Positions 21,490-33,606 of a DNA stretch of 64,000 bases are shown here, piece after piece. The notes below the pieces were generated by a model. It searched no databases and was not told the DNA's origin. It saw only the letters and a program-made list of their open reading frames with translations. Position numbers and translations under genes: made by a program. Location: contig NC_087071.1 in NCBI RefSeq assembly GCF_963678635.1, positions 35,271,680 to 35,335,679 on the forward strand, written 5' to 3'. Position 1 is the stretch's first letter; each line of letters begins with the position of its first letter. This DNA comes from Symsagittifera roscoffensis. Its lineage: Eukaryota; Xenacoelomorpha; Acoela; Convolutidae.

Positions 21490-22015
21490 TTTATGAAATT
21501 TAATTGCTGTTAGCTGCGTTCTTCCTCTATGTTTTCAGACCTCGCTGAAATTTCTAACTTGCCGTCTTTTAGCATTTATCGTCCGCTGTTACCAATTTCG
21601 ATGAAAATGCTGTCTTTTGCAATTGTTTGATTGGTCTGAATTTCAGATCGTCAATAACATTTGAGTGAGCCTGGGAAACTTTTTTCGAGAATGTTTTTTT
21701 AATTGATGTTGTAAGCTGTTGTCACATAGTTTCTATCAAACCTATTTTTGAAGATCAGATTCACATTTTCTAAAACGTTCATGTGGAAAAGTTAGCTTTC
21801 TGTGGTTTGAATGCATCCAAAGCCATAACCTTGTCTCCTTTCCCAAGGAACTAGATGACCCCTCAACTGATGTTCATCATCAACCCAGCGGCGGCGCCAG
21901 AATGTTCATTAAGTTTTTCATTAAATAAGAGCATACAAGCTAGGTTGATTCACCTTTTGTTCTTTTGAACAATGTTTTATTAGATATGTTCTACTAATTA
22001 ACTGTTTAACTATTT
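21490..22015. other. Gene-free stretch with a possible hAT-type terminus
   Basis: No coding region. CAGCGGCGGCGCCAGAATG, starting near 21889, looks like the end of a hAT-type transposon, but no inverted partner was found nearby. Confidence 0.3.
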
Positions 22016-22027
22016 TTGTTTTTTAAC

Positions 22028-22276
22028 AAGTCAACAGATTTTCCCATTGAACTAGATCATGTTTTAATGAACACTCATAAATCAAAAGATATATATGTGC
22101 GTATAGAAATAGTTCCTAAGTATCATATCATACTGGTACGCATACACACAGTATTAACAACTGCCATGTGGGCTCAATTAAAAATCAGTATGGTTAATTT
22201 TCTTTGTAGAGATCGCAGGCTGACAGAAAAGGAAAGAAAAGATATCTCAGATATAAGGAATGTTATAAGAAATTGA
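22028..22276 (+). other. Open frame of low confidence
   Basis: An open frame without an early ATG, ending in a charged segment RRLTEKERKDISDIRN. It could be an exon, but it has no recognised domain and no second copy to test conservation. Confidence 0.15.
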
Positions 22277-22395
22277 GACCCGATCAGGCAAAAAAAGTAG
22301 AGCTGGTCAAATGTGTTAACTAATTGAATTAAGTCCTGTATAATTCAACCCCCGACTCTAGCTTCTTTAACATCAATTTTCATAGCAAAGAAATA

Positions 22396-22617
22396 ATGGC
22401 CTATTTTTATGTATTTGAAGTCAAAATGTTTGAACACTTACCGCTGGATTCCGCTGAAATTGGTTTATTAGTTGACTCTGAAGACCACGTGGAAATTTTG
22501 AGCTGCCAAAGCTTAAAGTCACAAAGACATGCTCTGGAATCTATTTACAAACTAAACCATTTTCCGTGCAATCGTGTGACAGTCAAAAGACTTAACAATG
22601 TCATAAATGAATGTTAA
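22396..22617 (+). CDS. Small ORF of unknown function, 73 residues
   Basis: The ATG at 22396 follows an acceptor-like TTTTCATAG. The product (MAYFYVFEVKMFEHLP... to NNVINEC) has balanced composition, three cysteines and no signal peptide or membrane segment. It could be a small gene or a terminal exon with an intron between it and 22028-22276. No family is recognised. Confidence 0.25.
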   Translation: MAYFYVFEVKMFEHLPLDSAEIGLLVDSEDHVEILSCQSLKSQRHALESIYKLNHFPCNRVTVKRLNNVINEC

Positions 22618-23105
22618 ACGTCATTAAAACTATCATTTAACATTTATGGGGTCGACTTTCTCCAGTGGTGCAACGATTTGTCCCAACCGTATTTGATGTG
22701 ATTTTACGCAAAAAATTCAAACCAAATTTGAAATTTATAAAACCGATACGTATATGTACTGAAATTTTTCACAAAGATGAGGCAGTTGTTTTGAAAGCTG
22801 TAACGTTTGTCCAATCTTCATAATTAATTTTTTAGGATCAAAGTATAGTTTTGTCATAAATTTAGTCACTTAAAACGGTAAAATTATTGAATCGTTTCAC
22901 GTTCTTGTGTGAACAAAAAAAATTTAAAAATATATATATTTTTTTGGTTATTTAGGTAAGCAACAAGATTTTCTCGACCCCCAGTAGCAAGCCTGACTAA
23001 AAGTTCAATTGTGACCGTATATTCGGTGACCTTAGTTTGACCTCATTGCCTCGTAAACCCCCAAAGAGACCCCAAAACTGGGAACCCTGCAAACTGATCA
23101 CGATG
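22618..23105. other. Gene-free stretch
   Basis: No supported gene. A short TATATATATTTTTTT microsatellite lies near 22931-22945. Confidence 0.4.
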
Positions 23106-23311
23106 ATGACAAAAATGACTCGAAAGTAGTTTGGCGAAATTCGCGTCATCATCAGAGTTGCGACAGACCCTGAAGGACTAATGTTTGGACGAACTTCAAT
23201 CTCATCTTAGAAGAATCAAGGCCGCTCTTCCTACAAATGTTGTGCCGATAGCCCAGTCAACCGACAGTCCAGCCCACAACGTGAGGCAGGCACCCTTTAG
23301 GACGTGACTCA
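23106..23311 (+). pseudogene. GC-richer coding-like remnant, unknown
   Basis: One frame reads SELRQTLKD, then a TAA, then LDELQSHLRRIKAALPTN and on to VRQAPFRT before a TGA. The helical, charged composition and locally raised GC are unlike the surroundings and suggest a relic of an inserted coding sequence, for example a retroelement gag-like or host fragment. No family can be named. Confidence 0.25.
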
Positions 23312-24187
23312 AGCAATCCAAAAGGAGCAATAAATCTAAAGAGAACAATATAGTTGGTTAGCTGGTTCAAGACCACCTTTAAAACATTTAGTTTAATTTC
23401 CTTGGTTTCTTGAATTGGTGCAATTTTGCATTTATCTAGTTTAAGTTCTTTCAACCTCAGATCTGTTTATAATTTAATTACTTTACAATTTTACAATTAG
23501 CAAATTGGTGTCAAGTGTGTCCAAAACAATTTTTGGTCCACTTTTCGTTTTTTTTCAATGTTTGGTTGATTTTGGTTAAATATCCTTACTGGGTCATCTC
23601 TGATTTACGGCCAAAACTATCAAATAATTATTTTATTTTTTGTCTGTATTATAAGATTACAACTTTAAGCCAGTGAAATAAGGCTTTGAGTAATTTCCGA
23701 TGTCTGAAAATTACGAAATCTTACTTTCACTCACAATATAATAAGATAAGCTTTCAAACTATACATAAAATTCTACCTAGCTCAAAAAAATGATTTGTTC
23801 AATAGAAAAAAAACAATTTGGTTGTCTGAAAACGTTGAAGTTAAGATACTAAATGGTCGAATATTCTTTTTAAAAAGAACAGAAAATGAGCTGGTATGCT
23901 TTCATCCTTACTAATGTAAAACTATTGGCCTTTCGGGTTGGAGAAAAATGAATTGTGTCTTTGGACCTTTCCTCTATTTAAAAATTAAGACTTTTTCGTC
24001 ATCCGCCCAACCAACTGTGCTAACCTACTGAATAAAACTCAATACTGGTTGTAACAAATTTAAATTTTATTTGTTCTAACTCATTTTGGCTCTTTTTTAT
24101 CCAGCTTCTGATGCAGCTTGCCTGCTGCCTTATCTTTTTAGCCAATTGCTTTGAAATTTTGAGCAAGAATCACTATTTGCAATTTAA
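23312..24187. other. Gene-free stretch
   Basis: AT-rich sequence with only short chance ORFs; no repeat shared with the rest of the window was noticed. Confidence 0.4.
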
Positions 24188-24260
24188 GGCTAAACGGTCT
24201 AGTGGTTAGATGGCGCGCTCAAATAAAACGAAGATAGTTGTTTCAACTCCTGATCTAGCC
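24188..24260 (+). repeat. tRNA-derived sequence (SINE head or tRNA pseudogene)
   Basis: The acceptor arms GGCTAAA and TCTAGCC pair at 6 of 7 positions. The D stem GTCT/AGAT pairs fully around AGTGGTT. The A box (TAGTGGTTAGATGG) and a T-loop/B-box core (TTCAACT) are present at normal spacing, and the total length is that of a tRNA. The anticodon stem (GCGCG against AAAAC) and T stem do not pair, so it is not a working tRNA. This erosion pattern fits a tRNA-derived SINE head. Confidence 0.5.
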
Positions 24261-24799
24261 AAAGTTTCGTTATTTTGCAGTAGAAACAAACAGATGCTTA
24301 CTAGCGTTAAAGTTAGTGCGTTGTGTACACTGTTTCTAGAGTTTTGAATCATTAAAGTTTTTTGTTATAGTTAAACTCCAATTGAAGTGTGTTTCAATCT
24401 GTTCTGTAATCTCAATTGCACTTTCAAATTTTGGACTTGACTTTTCTAATGAACAATTGATTTCCGCATAATTGTTTTTTGACGAAAAGAATTTTCGCTG
24501 CTTGCTCAAAATTGTAATTGTCAAATTGCTAAAAGGCGGAAAAAAAGGAGAGACCTGTCTCCCTTCCGAAAAAAGGTTGGTTGGGGCTTGATGTTATTAT
24601 AATGGAGGGACCTGTCCCATTTGAGGGAAGTTTTGATTGGGTTAAATGTCTCATTTCTGATATAATTTGTCCTATAAACATGTACTTAGGGACCATTGGA
24701 GAACAGCTTTTTTGATATTAGGGGAGAAACGTTTAATAATTAATTTGCAAAAAATAAGTGATAAAAAATGGATCCGATACGTTTTCAAACATTAAAAAA

Positions 24800-25045
24800 C
24801 ATGCCTATGGAATCCAGCAACAAGGAAATCATATTGAGTGCGGAATCCACTGATAAAAAATGGGATCCAACTACAAAAATAATACAGTGACCGCAAAATC
24901 CACTGAAAAACTGTTGAAAGCGGCCTTTTTAAAAATAAAATCCACTTTGGTCTCCGCAATTTACTGACAAAAAAACTTTTTGGCAATTTATGTAGGAATT
25001 ACTTGATTGTGGAATTCACAGACAAAAAATTCTTTGAAATCTCAT
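24800..25045. repeat. Degenerate tandem repeat, period about 51-61 bp
   Basis: Four units share a core like TGCGGAATCCACTGATAAAAA: near 24838, 24889, 24950 and 25005 (GCGGAATCCACTGATAAA, CCGCAAAATCCACTGAAA, CCGCAATTTACTGACAAA, GTGGAATTCACAGACAAA). Confidence 0.5.
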
Positions 25046-25461
25046 AGATTTGTCCGTGGAACCCAGACGTTTGAAAGCACCATTATGTACTTAGTTACAA
25101 AATGGTTTGAAAAAATGACTTCGCCATTTTTGTTCAACCTGCAGTTTTAAAAATCTTTCCAGATTTGTACATGCTTAGATATCAACACCTTTTGGACAAG
25201 CAATGTTCTATTGGTACCCTTCTTGAAATTATATCAAATAGGTTTGAGAGCTGGGCAACACCAGAGATACAATTTTTTTTTAAAAAATGGAACAAAATGT
25301 TCATAAGAAAATGACACACAAATTTTTTTTCAGTTTTTTCAAATGATAGTTTTTGCACAAACAAAATACAGGCATCTGGCGTTTTGATTTAGATTTCAAA
25401 GTTTAAATGCACTAAAAATTTACAAATTTTTCAAATCTATTTCACCTGTATTGGTTTTTAC

Positions 25462-25495
25462 CAGGGGCGGATCCAGGTTTGTTGATATTGGGTTT
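25462..25495 (+). mobile_element. hAT-type transposon terminus, truncated by assembly gap
   Basis: CAGGGGCGGATCCAGG is a textbook-like hAT MITE terminal inverted repeat, seen in many animals. The rest of the element is hidden by the run of N that starts at 25496, so its size and partner terminus are unknown. Confidence 0.55.
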
Positions 25496-25695
25496 NNNNN
25501 NNNNNNNNNNNNNNNNNNNNNNNNNNNNNNNNNNNNNNNNNNNNNNNNNNNNNNNNNNNNNNNNNNNNNNNNNNNNNNNNNNNNNNNNNNNNNNNNNNNN
25601 NNNNNNNNNNNNNNNNNNNNNNNNNNNNNNNNNNNNNNNNNNNNNNNNNNNNNNNNNNNNNNNNNNNNNNNNNNNNNNNNNNNNNNNNNNNNNNN
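25496..25695. other. Assembly gap of 200 N
   Basis: Exactly 200 undetermined bases. The round number suggests a placeholder rather than a measured size. The gap lies at the left edge of a tandem array and next to a C homopolymer, a typical assembly break. Confidence 0.98.
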
Positions 25696-28537
25696 CCTCC
25701 CCCCCCCCCCCCCTTTACCCTCTTTATACACGTTTAACCTACCATCATCTCTCCATCTGTTCCACTTACCCCCAAACCCCTCGCCCTACCACAATATATA
25801 CCTCCACTGTTTGTGTGAAATGGGTAAGTCGACGGATTACTGAGTAAGGGGGAGTGAGTCGAGGGGGTTAGTGAGAGTTCGTGATAGTAAACATTGGGAT
25901 ATTTCCCACGGAAGGTGTTGAAAGTGCGCTGGATATCGTTTTGCAAATTTTGTTTAGATTTGAGTAGTTCTAAAAATCCAGTAGGCCATGAGACAAAGCG
26001 GCAAATTTCGCAGAAATTTTGGAAAAATTATAGACAGATTATAATTCATTGAAATGGGTTTTAAATGGCTTTCAATTTATTTTATTTTTTAAATAACGGT
26101 AATTTTGATTAAAATCGAGCGTGTGGTCTCAAAGTGTAATTCTAATCGATTGCAACATTCTTGACCATGAAAAACAATTACAATCGATTATTTTCCTGGA
26201 ACTTCATTGTGGGTATGTTTTTACCTGTAACAGTTGCTAATAATTAATTGTTTTTGGCGCTGAAATTGATTGTTTTTGTCAAGATAATACAATAAAATCA
26301 ATTTAGGTTGAAAAACATAATCCCTGGCAATCTATTATAATTGATTATACTCCTTTTTTAAAATTGTTTATTTTCGCAAATATACTCCAAAACTTTGCCA
26401 GAAACTCTCTGACTCAACAAAAATCAAGTAGAAATTTTTTGTTGAGTAAATATACTCAAAAAGTTTTGATCTCGGCTAAACTTTGCTATAAATTTTGTAA
26501 TTTTATGGAAGTTTTTTTACTGCATTAGTTTATGAAAGACTATAAAGGACAGTCAGAAAATGTCAGCTTTGTCCTCGTTTTGTTTCGCTGCAGTTTTGTT
26601 TCGTTGTTTAAGTGTTTGAAGCTTTTCATTACACTTTACACGCAATGAGTTTCAATGGGTAATAATCAAAAATATTCTGGATTTTCTAGATCTATCTCCA
26701 TAAAATAAACGTATTCGATTAAATTAATTTATAATTGCTGAATTACTAAACAATAAATCAGTTTAAAACAATAATATTGAATATATTGGAAGAGTATCGA
26801 TATAAATGGATTCTAATGAATAATAATGGGTTATATTGTAATATAACGAAAGAGCCTGGATTTGTAATATTTGTAATATTAATATTATAACAAATTGTAA
26901 TATTTGTTTACGAAAGAGCCTGGATTTTCCAAACACTCTTCTGCATAATTTCAAATTTGAAGATTGCAACTGTTAAATTGAGATTTACATTTGGCTTTTT
27001 TTAATCGTACTTTTTTTACAATTTTTTCTTGATATTTTCTTCTTTGTGGTATCACCGCCCCTTACCCCACACTTATGCCTAAAAATCTTTCTTCCTCCAT
27101 TTACCACCCTCCCCCCCCCCCCCCCCCCCACTTTTACCCTCTTTACACACGTTTAACCCACCATCATCTCTCCAAACCCCCTTTCTTACCCCCAAACCCC
27201 TCGCCCTATCACAATATATGCCTCCACTGTTTATGTGAAATGGGTAAGTCGACGGATTACTGAGTAAGGGGGAGTGAGTCGAGGGGGTTAGTGAGAGTTC
27301 GTGATAGTAAACATTGGGATATTTCACAGGGAAGGTGTTGAAAGTGCGCTGGATAACGTTTTGCAAATTTTGAGTAGATTGGAGTAGTTCCAAAAATCCA
27401 GTAGGCCATGAGACAAAGCGGCAAATTTCGCAGAAATTTTGGAAAAATTATAGACAGATTATAATTCATTGAAATGGGTTTTAAATGGCTTTCAATTTAT
27501 TTTATTTTTTAAATAACGGTAATTTTGATTAAAATCGAGCGTGTGGTCTCAAAGTGTAATTCTAATCGATTGCAACATTCTTGACCATGAAAAACGATTA
27601 CAATCGATTATTTTTATGGAACTTCATTGTGGGTATGTTTTTACCCGTAACAGTTGCTAATAATTAATTGTTTTTGGCGCTGAAATTGATTGTTTTTGTC
27701 AAGATAATACAATAAAATCAATTTAGGTTGAAAAACATAATCCCTGGTAGTCCATTATAATTGATTATACTCCTTTTTTAAAATTGTTTATTATCGCAAA
27801 TATACTCCAAAACTTTGCCAGTAACTCTCTGACTCAACAAAAAACAAGTAGAAATTTTTTGTTGAGTGAATACACTCAAAAAATTTTGATCTCGGCTAAA
27901 CTTTGCTATAAATTTTGTAATTTTATGGAAAATTTTTTACTGCATTAGTTTATGAAAGACTATAAAGGACAGTCAGAAAATGTCAGCTTTGTCCTCGCTT
28001 TGTTTCGCTGCAGTTTTGTTTCGTTGTTTAAGTGTTTGAAGCTTTTCATTACACTTTACACGCAATGAGTTTCAATGAGTAATAATCAAAAGTATTCTGG
28101 ATTTTCTAGATCTATCTCCATAAAATAAACGTATTCGATTAAATTAATTTATAATTGCTGAATTACTAAACAATAAATCAGTTTAAAACAATACTATTGA
28201 TTATATTGGAAGAGTATCGATATAAATGGATTCTAATGAATAATAATGGGTTATATTGTAATATAACGAAAGAGCCTGGATTTGTAATATTTGTAATTTT
28301 AATATTATAACAAATTGTAATATTTGTTTACGAAAGAGCCTGGATTTTCCAAAAACTCTTCTGCATAATTTCAAATTTGAAGATTGCAACTGTTAAATTG
28401 AGATTTACATTTGGCTTTTTTTAATCGTAGTTTTTCTACAATTTTTTCTTGATATTTTCTATTTTCTTCTTTGTGGTATCACCGCCCCTTACCCCACACT
28501 TATGCCTAAAAATCTTTCTTCCTCCATTTACCACCCT
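25696..28537. repeat. Two tandem 1.4-kb repeat units (A and B)
   Basis: Unit A (25696-27110) and unit B (27111-28537) are near identical from the C run through TTTACCCTCTTTAYACACG, CGACGGATTACTGAGTA, a TTATAATC-family segment, GGAACTTCATTGTGGGTA, CTTTGCCAGNAACTCTCTGA, and TTTGTAATATT to the next C run. Offset is about 1.41-1.43 kb. C runs of 15 (25699-25713), 19 (27111-27129) and 10 (28538-28547) bases mark successive unit starts. The minus-strand ORFs recur with the repeat and carry poly-proline or low-complexity translations. Confidence 0.85.
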
Positions 28538-31500
28538 CCCCCCCCCCACTTTTACCCTCTTTACACACGTTTAACCCACCGTCATCTCTCCAAACCCCCT
28601 TTCTTACCCCCAAACCCCTCGCCCTATCACAATATATGCCTCCACTGTTTGTGTGAAATGGGTAAGTCGACGGATTACTGAGTAGGGGGGGAGTGAGTCG
28701 AGGGGGTTAGTGAGAGTTCGTGATAGTAAACATTGGGATATTTCCCACGGAAGGTGTTGAAAGTGCGCTGGATATCGTTTTGCAAATTTTGAGTAGATTT
28801 GAGTAGTTCTAAAAATCCAGTAGGCCATGAGACAAAGCGGCAAATTTCGCAGAAATTTTGGAAAAATTATAGACAGATTATAATTCATTGAAATGGGTTT
28901 TAAATGGCTTTCAATTTATTTTATTTTTTAAATAACGGTAATTTTGATTAAAATCGAGCGTGTGGTCTCAAAGTGTAATTCTAATCGATTGCAACATTCT
29001 TGACCATGAAAAACAATTACAATCGATTATTTTTCCTGGAACTTCATTGTGGGTATGTTTTTACCTGTAACAGTTGCTAATAATTAATTGTTTTTGGCGC
29101 TGAAATTGATTGTTTTTGTCAAAATAATACGATAAAACCAATTTAGGTTGAAAAACATAATCCCTGGTAATCTATTATAATTGATTATACTCCTTTTTTA
29201 AAATTGTTTATTTTCGCAAATATACTCCAAAACTTTGCCAGAAACTCTCTGACTCAACAAAAAACAAGTAGAAATTTTTTGTTGAGTATTTTGAACAAAA
29301 AACAAGTATTAAAAGACTCGCAATGACGTTAATTGGATAATAATCATTTTTTTTTAAATTTCGTGATCAAGGTTGTTGCCATTATAATCGATTAAATTTA
29401 CATTTTGGGACCAAACAATAAATTAAAATCTGTTTTAATCCATTTTTTTCAAAGAATTTAAACCGATCAAAATCCATTCAAAATCCATTATTATGGTTTA
29501 TAATGTATTAAAGTCTACCTAAAAAGTTTTCAAATTATCCGCAAAATTTGCAGCCTTTTCTACATTCCAGCAATCTTATAACACTTTTCCGTGCAAAATG
29601 CCCCAATAATCACTCCCATACCCCCACCTATTTACTCTCTGGCTCTATAAACCTGCAAGTTACCCAGCCAACATAGCATCAGATTTAACACCCCTCCCCG
29701 AACCTACTTACCTCTCCCAGGAAACACATCTGCTCATCCCCAGACTCTCATCAACCCCCCCCCCCCCCCACATTACGAGGCCAAACCACAACAAGGACAT
29801 TCCTTTATTCTTCTTTTGCTCTTTCATTTCTTTTGATCGTTCCGATTAAATTTTGACATGTTTAAAAACTTGTCTCTGAAATCCAGCAGGAAAATACAGA
29901 CACAAAATTGTGCGCTTATCCAGTGCACAGTTTGGCCTCTTAAAGCCAGTGTTGGGGGTTCAGATGTTTGGGGTTTGGAGTAAAATGGAATAGGTGGCGA
30001 GATAAAGGAGGGGAGGTGAGGTAAACGTGTGTAAAGAGGGGGGGGGTAGTAATAGTGAGGAGAGGGGTGGTATATGCAGGAAGGAAGATTGGTAGGCATC
30101 AATACACACGTTTAACCCACCATCATCTCTCCAAACCCCCTTTCTTACCCACAAACCCCTCGCCCTATCACAATATATGCCTCCACTGTTTGTGTGAAAT
30201 GGGTAAGTCGACGGATTACTGAGTAAGGGGGAGTGAGTCGAGGGGGTTAGTGAGAGTTCGTGATAGTAAACATTGGGATATTTCCCACGGAAGGTGTTGA
30301 AAGTGCGCTGGATATCGTTTTGCAAATTTTGTTTAGATTTGAGTAGTTCTAAAAATCCAGTAGGCCATGAGACAAAGCGGCAAATTTCGCAGAAATTTTG
30401 GAAAAATTATAGACAGATTATAATTCATTGAAATGGGTTTTAAATGGCTTTCAATTTATTTTATTTTTTAAATAACGGTAATTTTGATTAAAATCGAGCG
30501 TGTGGTCTCAAAGTGTAATTCTAATCGATTGTAACATTCTTGACCATGAAAAACAATTACAATCGATTTTTTTTCCTGGAACTTCATTGTGGGTATGTTT
30601 TTACCTGTAACAGTTGCTAATAATTAATTGTTTTTGGCGCTGAAATTGATTGTTTTTGTCAAGATAATACAATAAAATCAATTTAGGTTGAAAAACATAA
30701 TCCCTGGTAATCTATTATAATTGATTATACTCCTTTTTTAAAATTGTTTATTTTCGCAAATATACTCCAAAACTTTGCCAGAAACTCTCTGACTCAACAA
30801 AAATCAAGTAGAAATTTTTTGTTGAGTATTTTGAACAAAAAACAAGTATTAAAAGACTCGCAATGACGTTAATTGGATAATAATCATTTTTTTTTAAATT
30901 TCGTGATCAAGGTTGTTGCCATTATAATCGATTAAATTTACATTTTGGGACCAAACAATAAATTAAAATCTGTTTTAATCCATTTTTTTCAAAGAATTTA
31001 AACCGATCAAAATCCATTCAAAATCCATTATTATGGTTTATAATGTATTAAAGTCTACCTAAAAAGTTTTCAAATTATCCGCAAAATTTGCAGCCTTTTC
31101 TACATTCCAGCAATCTTATAACACTTTTCCGTGCAAAATGCCCCAATAATCACTCCCATACCCCCCCCCCCCCCCCAAATATACTCCAAAACTTTGCCAG
31201 AAACTCTCTGACTCAACAAAAAACAAGTAGAAATTTTTTGTTGAGTATTTTGAACAAAAAACAAGTATTAAAAGACTCGCAATGACGTTAATTGGATAAT
31301 AATCATTTTTTTTTAAATTTCGTGATCAAGGTTGTTGCCATTATAATCGATTAAATTTACATTTTGGGACCAAACAATAAATTAAAATCTGTTTTAATCC
31401 ATTTTTTTCAAAGAATTTAAACCGATCAAAATCCATTCAAAATCCATTATTATGGTTTATAATGTATTAAAGTCTACCTAAAAAGTTTTCAAATTATCCG

Positions 31501-32090
31501 CAAAATTTGCAGCCTTTTCTACATTCCAGCAATCTTATAACACTTTTCCGTGCAAAATGCCCCAATAATCACTCCCATACCCCCACCTATTTACTCTCTG
31601 GCTCTATAAACCTGCAAGTTACCCAGCCAACATAGCATCAGATTTAACACCCCTCCCCGAACCTACTTACCTCTCCCAGGAAACACATCTGCTCATCCCC
31701 AGACTCTCATCAACCCCCCCCCCCCCCCCCCCCCACATTACGAGGCCAAACCACAACAAGGACATTCCTTTATTCTTCTTTTGCTCTTTCATTTCTTTTG
31801 ATCGTTCCGATTAAATTTTGACATGTTTAAAAACTTGTCTCTGAAATCCAGCAGGAAAATACAGACACAAAATTGTGCGCTTATCCAGTGCACAGTTTGG
31901 CCTCTTAAAGCCAGTGTTGGGGGTTCAGATGTTTGGGGTTTGGAGTAAAATGGAATAGGTGGCGAGATAAAGGAGGGGAGGTGAGGTAAACGTGTGTAAA
32001 GGGGGGGGGGGGGGTAGTAATAGTGAGGAGAGGGGTGGTAAATGCAGGAAGGAAGATTGGTAGGCATCAATAAGGGGTAAATGAGCGATC
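28538..32090. repeat. Related tandem units with a second module (M1+M2), partly truncated
   Basis: M1 (the first ~750 bp of units A/B) occurs at 28538-29287 and 30101-30826, with only its last ~70 bp at 31177-31246. M2 begins TTTTGAACAAAAAACAAG and ends AGGCATCAATA; it occurs at 29288-30100 and 31247-32070, and truncated at 30827-31160. The truncation joins M2 to M1 through a run of 16 C (31161-31176). M2 itself carries C runs (29755-29769, 31714-31734) and G runs (30038-30046, 32001-32014). M2 also contains an inverted copy of the unit-start motif (GGTAAACGTGTGTAAAG). Confidence 0.8.
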
Positions 32091-32199
32091 AGCGGCGAAA
32101 CACCAAATAAAAATAATGAAAAAAAAACAAATCAGAAAAATATACAAATTTCAATTCAAAGATTGCAAAGATCAAATTTTTCGGAAAAAATCCAGGTTT

Positions 32200-32775
32200 T
32201 TGCCTAAAACAAAATATGATCCGTTATAATCCATTCTAAGCAATTTTATTGGTTTAATCTGATGTCTGGTTTGTTTGGTTTCCATTAAAACCGATTATTT
32301 TAGAGTTTTATGAAAAGCCCTCATAATTAATTATTACCCATGGAACCTCATTGCGGGTACCCTTCATTCCTTCAACGGCCAAAATATACCCTAACACGCC
32401 CCCTCCTCTTAGCCACGTTCAACCATTACCCCACCCAACCCCTCCCCCACGATTTGAACGACAAAAGTTCGAAGGATTTAAAAATTCGAAGGATTGCAAA
32501 AAACTCGTTCCATCCGTGGAGATGGAGTGACCTCAACGTGAACTTCACCTCTTTTTACCAATTCTCCTCCTGGAGGGGGGGGGGGGGTAAACTAGAGTTG
32601 GGGTGGTAGAAAATGTGGGGTTGAGCAACCCCCGCCATTCAATCATTAAATAACCCCACGTTCTACCATTTACCCCAAACCCAAACGCAAACCCAACCGA
32701 TTTATAATCAATTATAACAATTTATATTGACATAAAGTATTATGGTTATGATCCATGAGCACTCGGTGCGGGTAA
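32200..32775. repeat. Further TTATAATC-family fragments with a G13 run
   Basis: 32217-32360 ends ACCTCATTGCGGGTACCC and 32695-32775 ends CTCGGTGCGGGTAAG. Both resemble the CTGAGTGCGGGTA terminus of the MITE at 5271-6248. Between them lie GC-rich, G-run sequence (32575-32587) and TTACCCC-type blocks. The plus ORF at 32340-32609 is composed of these repeats. Confidence 0.5.
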
Positions 32776-33089
32776 GCTCCAATTGAACATCATATAGATA
32801 CTTTGAGCTAAAAATATCGAATAAAACTGAAGAAATTTTACGAATCCGTTGCGTAAAATCATTACCAAAACTACTTCCGGCGCTGATACCAACTTAGATT
32901 CAGTACGTCGGAAAAGTTATTGGGTTAGTTAATTACAAGTGTTGTGAAACAGATCAATTCAGCATTATTTGCAAACACAAAATCACGTCTTCACAAAAAA
33001 TGCATTTTGCATTAAAATCTACCTTCGTGTACTAAACAACAGCGCCGTGTTATATGCTCAGAATGTAATCACCCCGGGTCGAGGGGCTC

Positions 33090-33295
33090 GATTTATGTTT
33101 TGATTTTCCCGACCAAAAATCCTAAATTTTGACCAACTCGACTAATTTTGCGTATGTTTCGACTTTCGCGACTATATTTTGATAGGTTTCGACTTTCTCG
33201 AACCAACAAAAAAGGGTTCGACTTTGTTCGAATTTGTTCGACCCAGTTCAGATATGTTTCAACTTTCTCGACCGTCTCGACAGTCACTTTTTAAA
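33090..33295 (+). repeat. TCGAC-type minisatellite
   Basis: Irregular ~25-30-bp units built from TATGTTTCGACTTTCTCGAC and CCAAAAAT. Related units continue at 33320-33385, inside 33607-34144, and at 38030-38100 and 38330-38550; 9872-10095 is an inverted relative. Minus-strand ORFs across it read SRESRNLSK-like repeats and are not genes. Confidence 0.7.
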
Positions 33296-33606
33296 ATTTA
33301 TTTAATCAATCTCGCATAAATGTGTTTCGACTTTCTTGACCAAAAAATGGGCATGTTTTGACTGTCTCGACTTTCTCGACGAAAAAAAATCCAAAATTTT
33401 CTTTGAAAGCCAGAAGAGCAAGGCTTTTGTCTCAGTAGTAAACCCTGAAACTATCAAGAGGAAGCCCTCCTCGAGGAAACCCATCAGTGGGAAGCCCCTT
33501 AAACACTCACAATTAATTATTGCTTCGGAGAAGCTGTGGATAATTTTGAAAAAAAAACAAGAACAATACATTTCAAAAAATTCACCTTTTTGAAAACATC
33601 CAGCTA

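Noticed and set aside
25734-28888. Recurrent minus-strand ORFs (about 70-100 residues) in the 1.4-kb array
   Set aside because: They are present in every unit because the DNA is repeated. The translations are low-complexity and poly-Pro across C runs, with no sign of selection.
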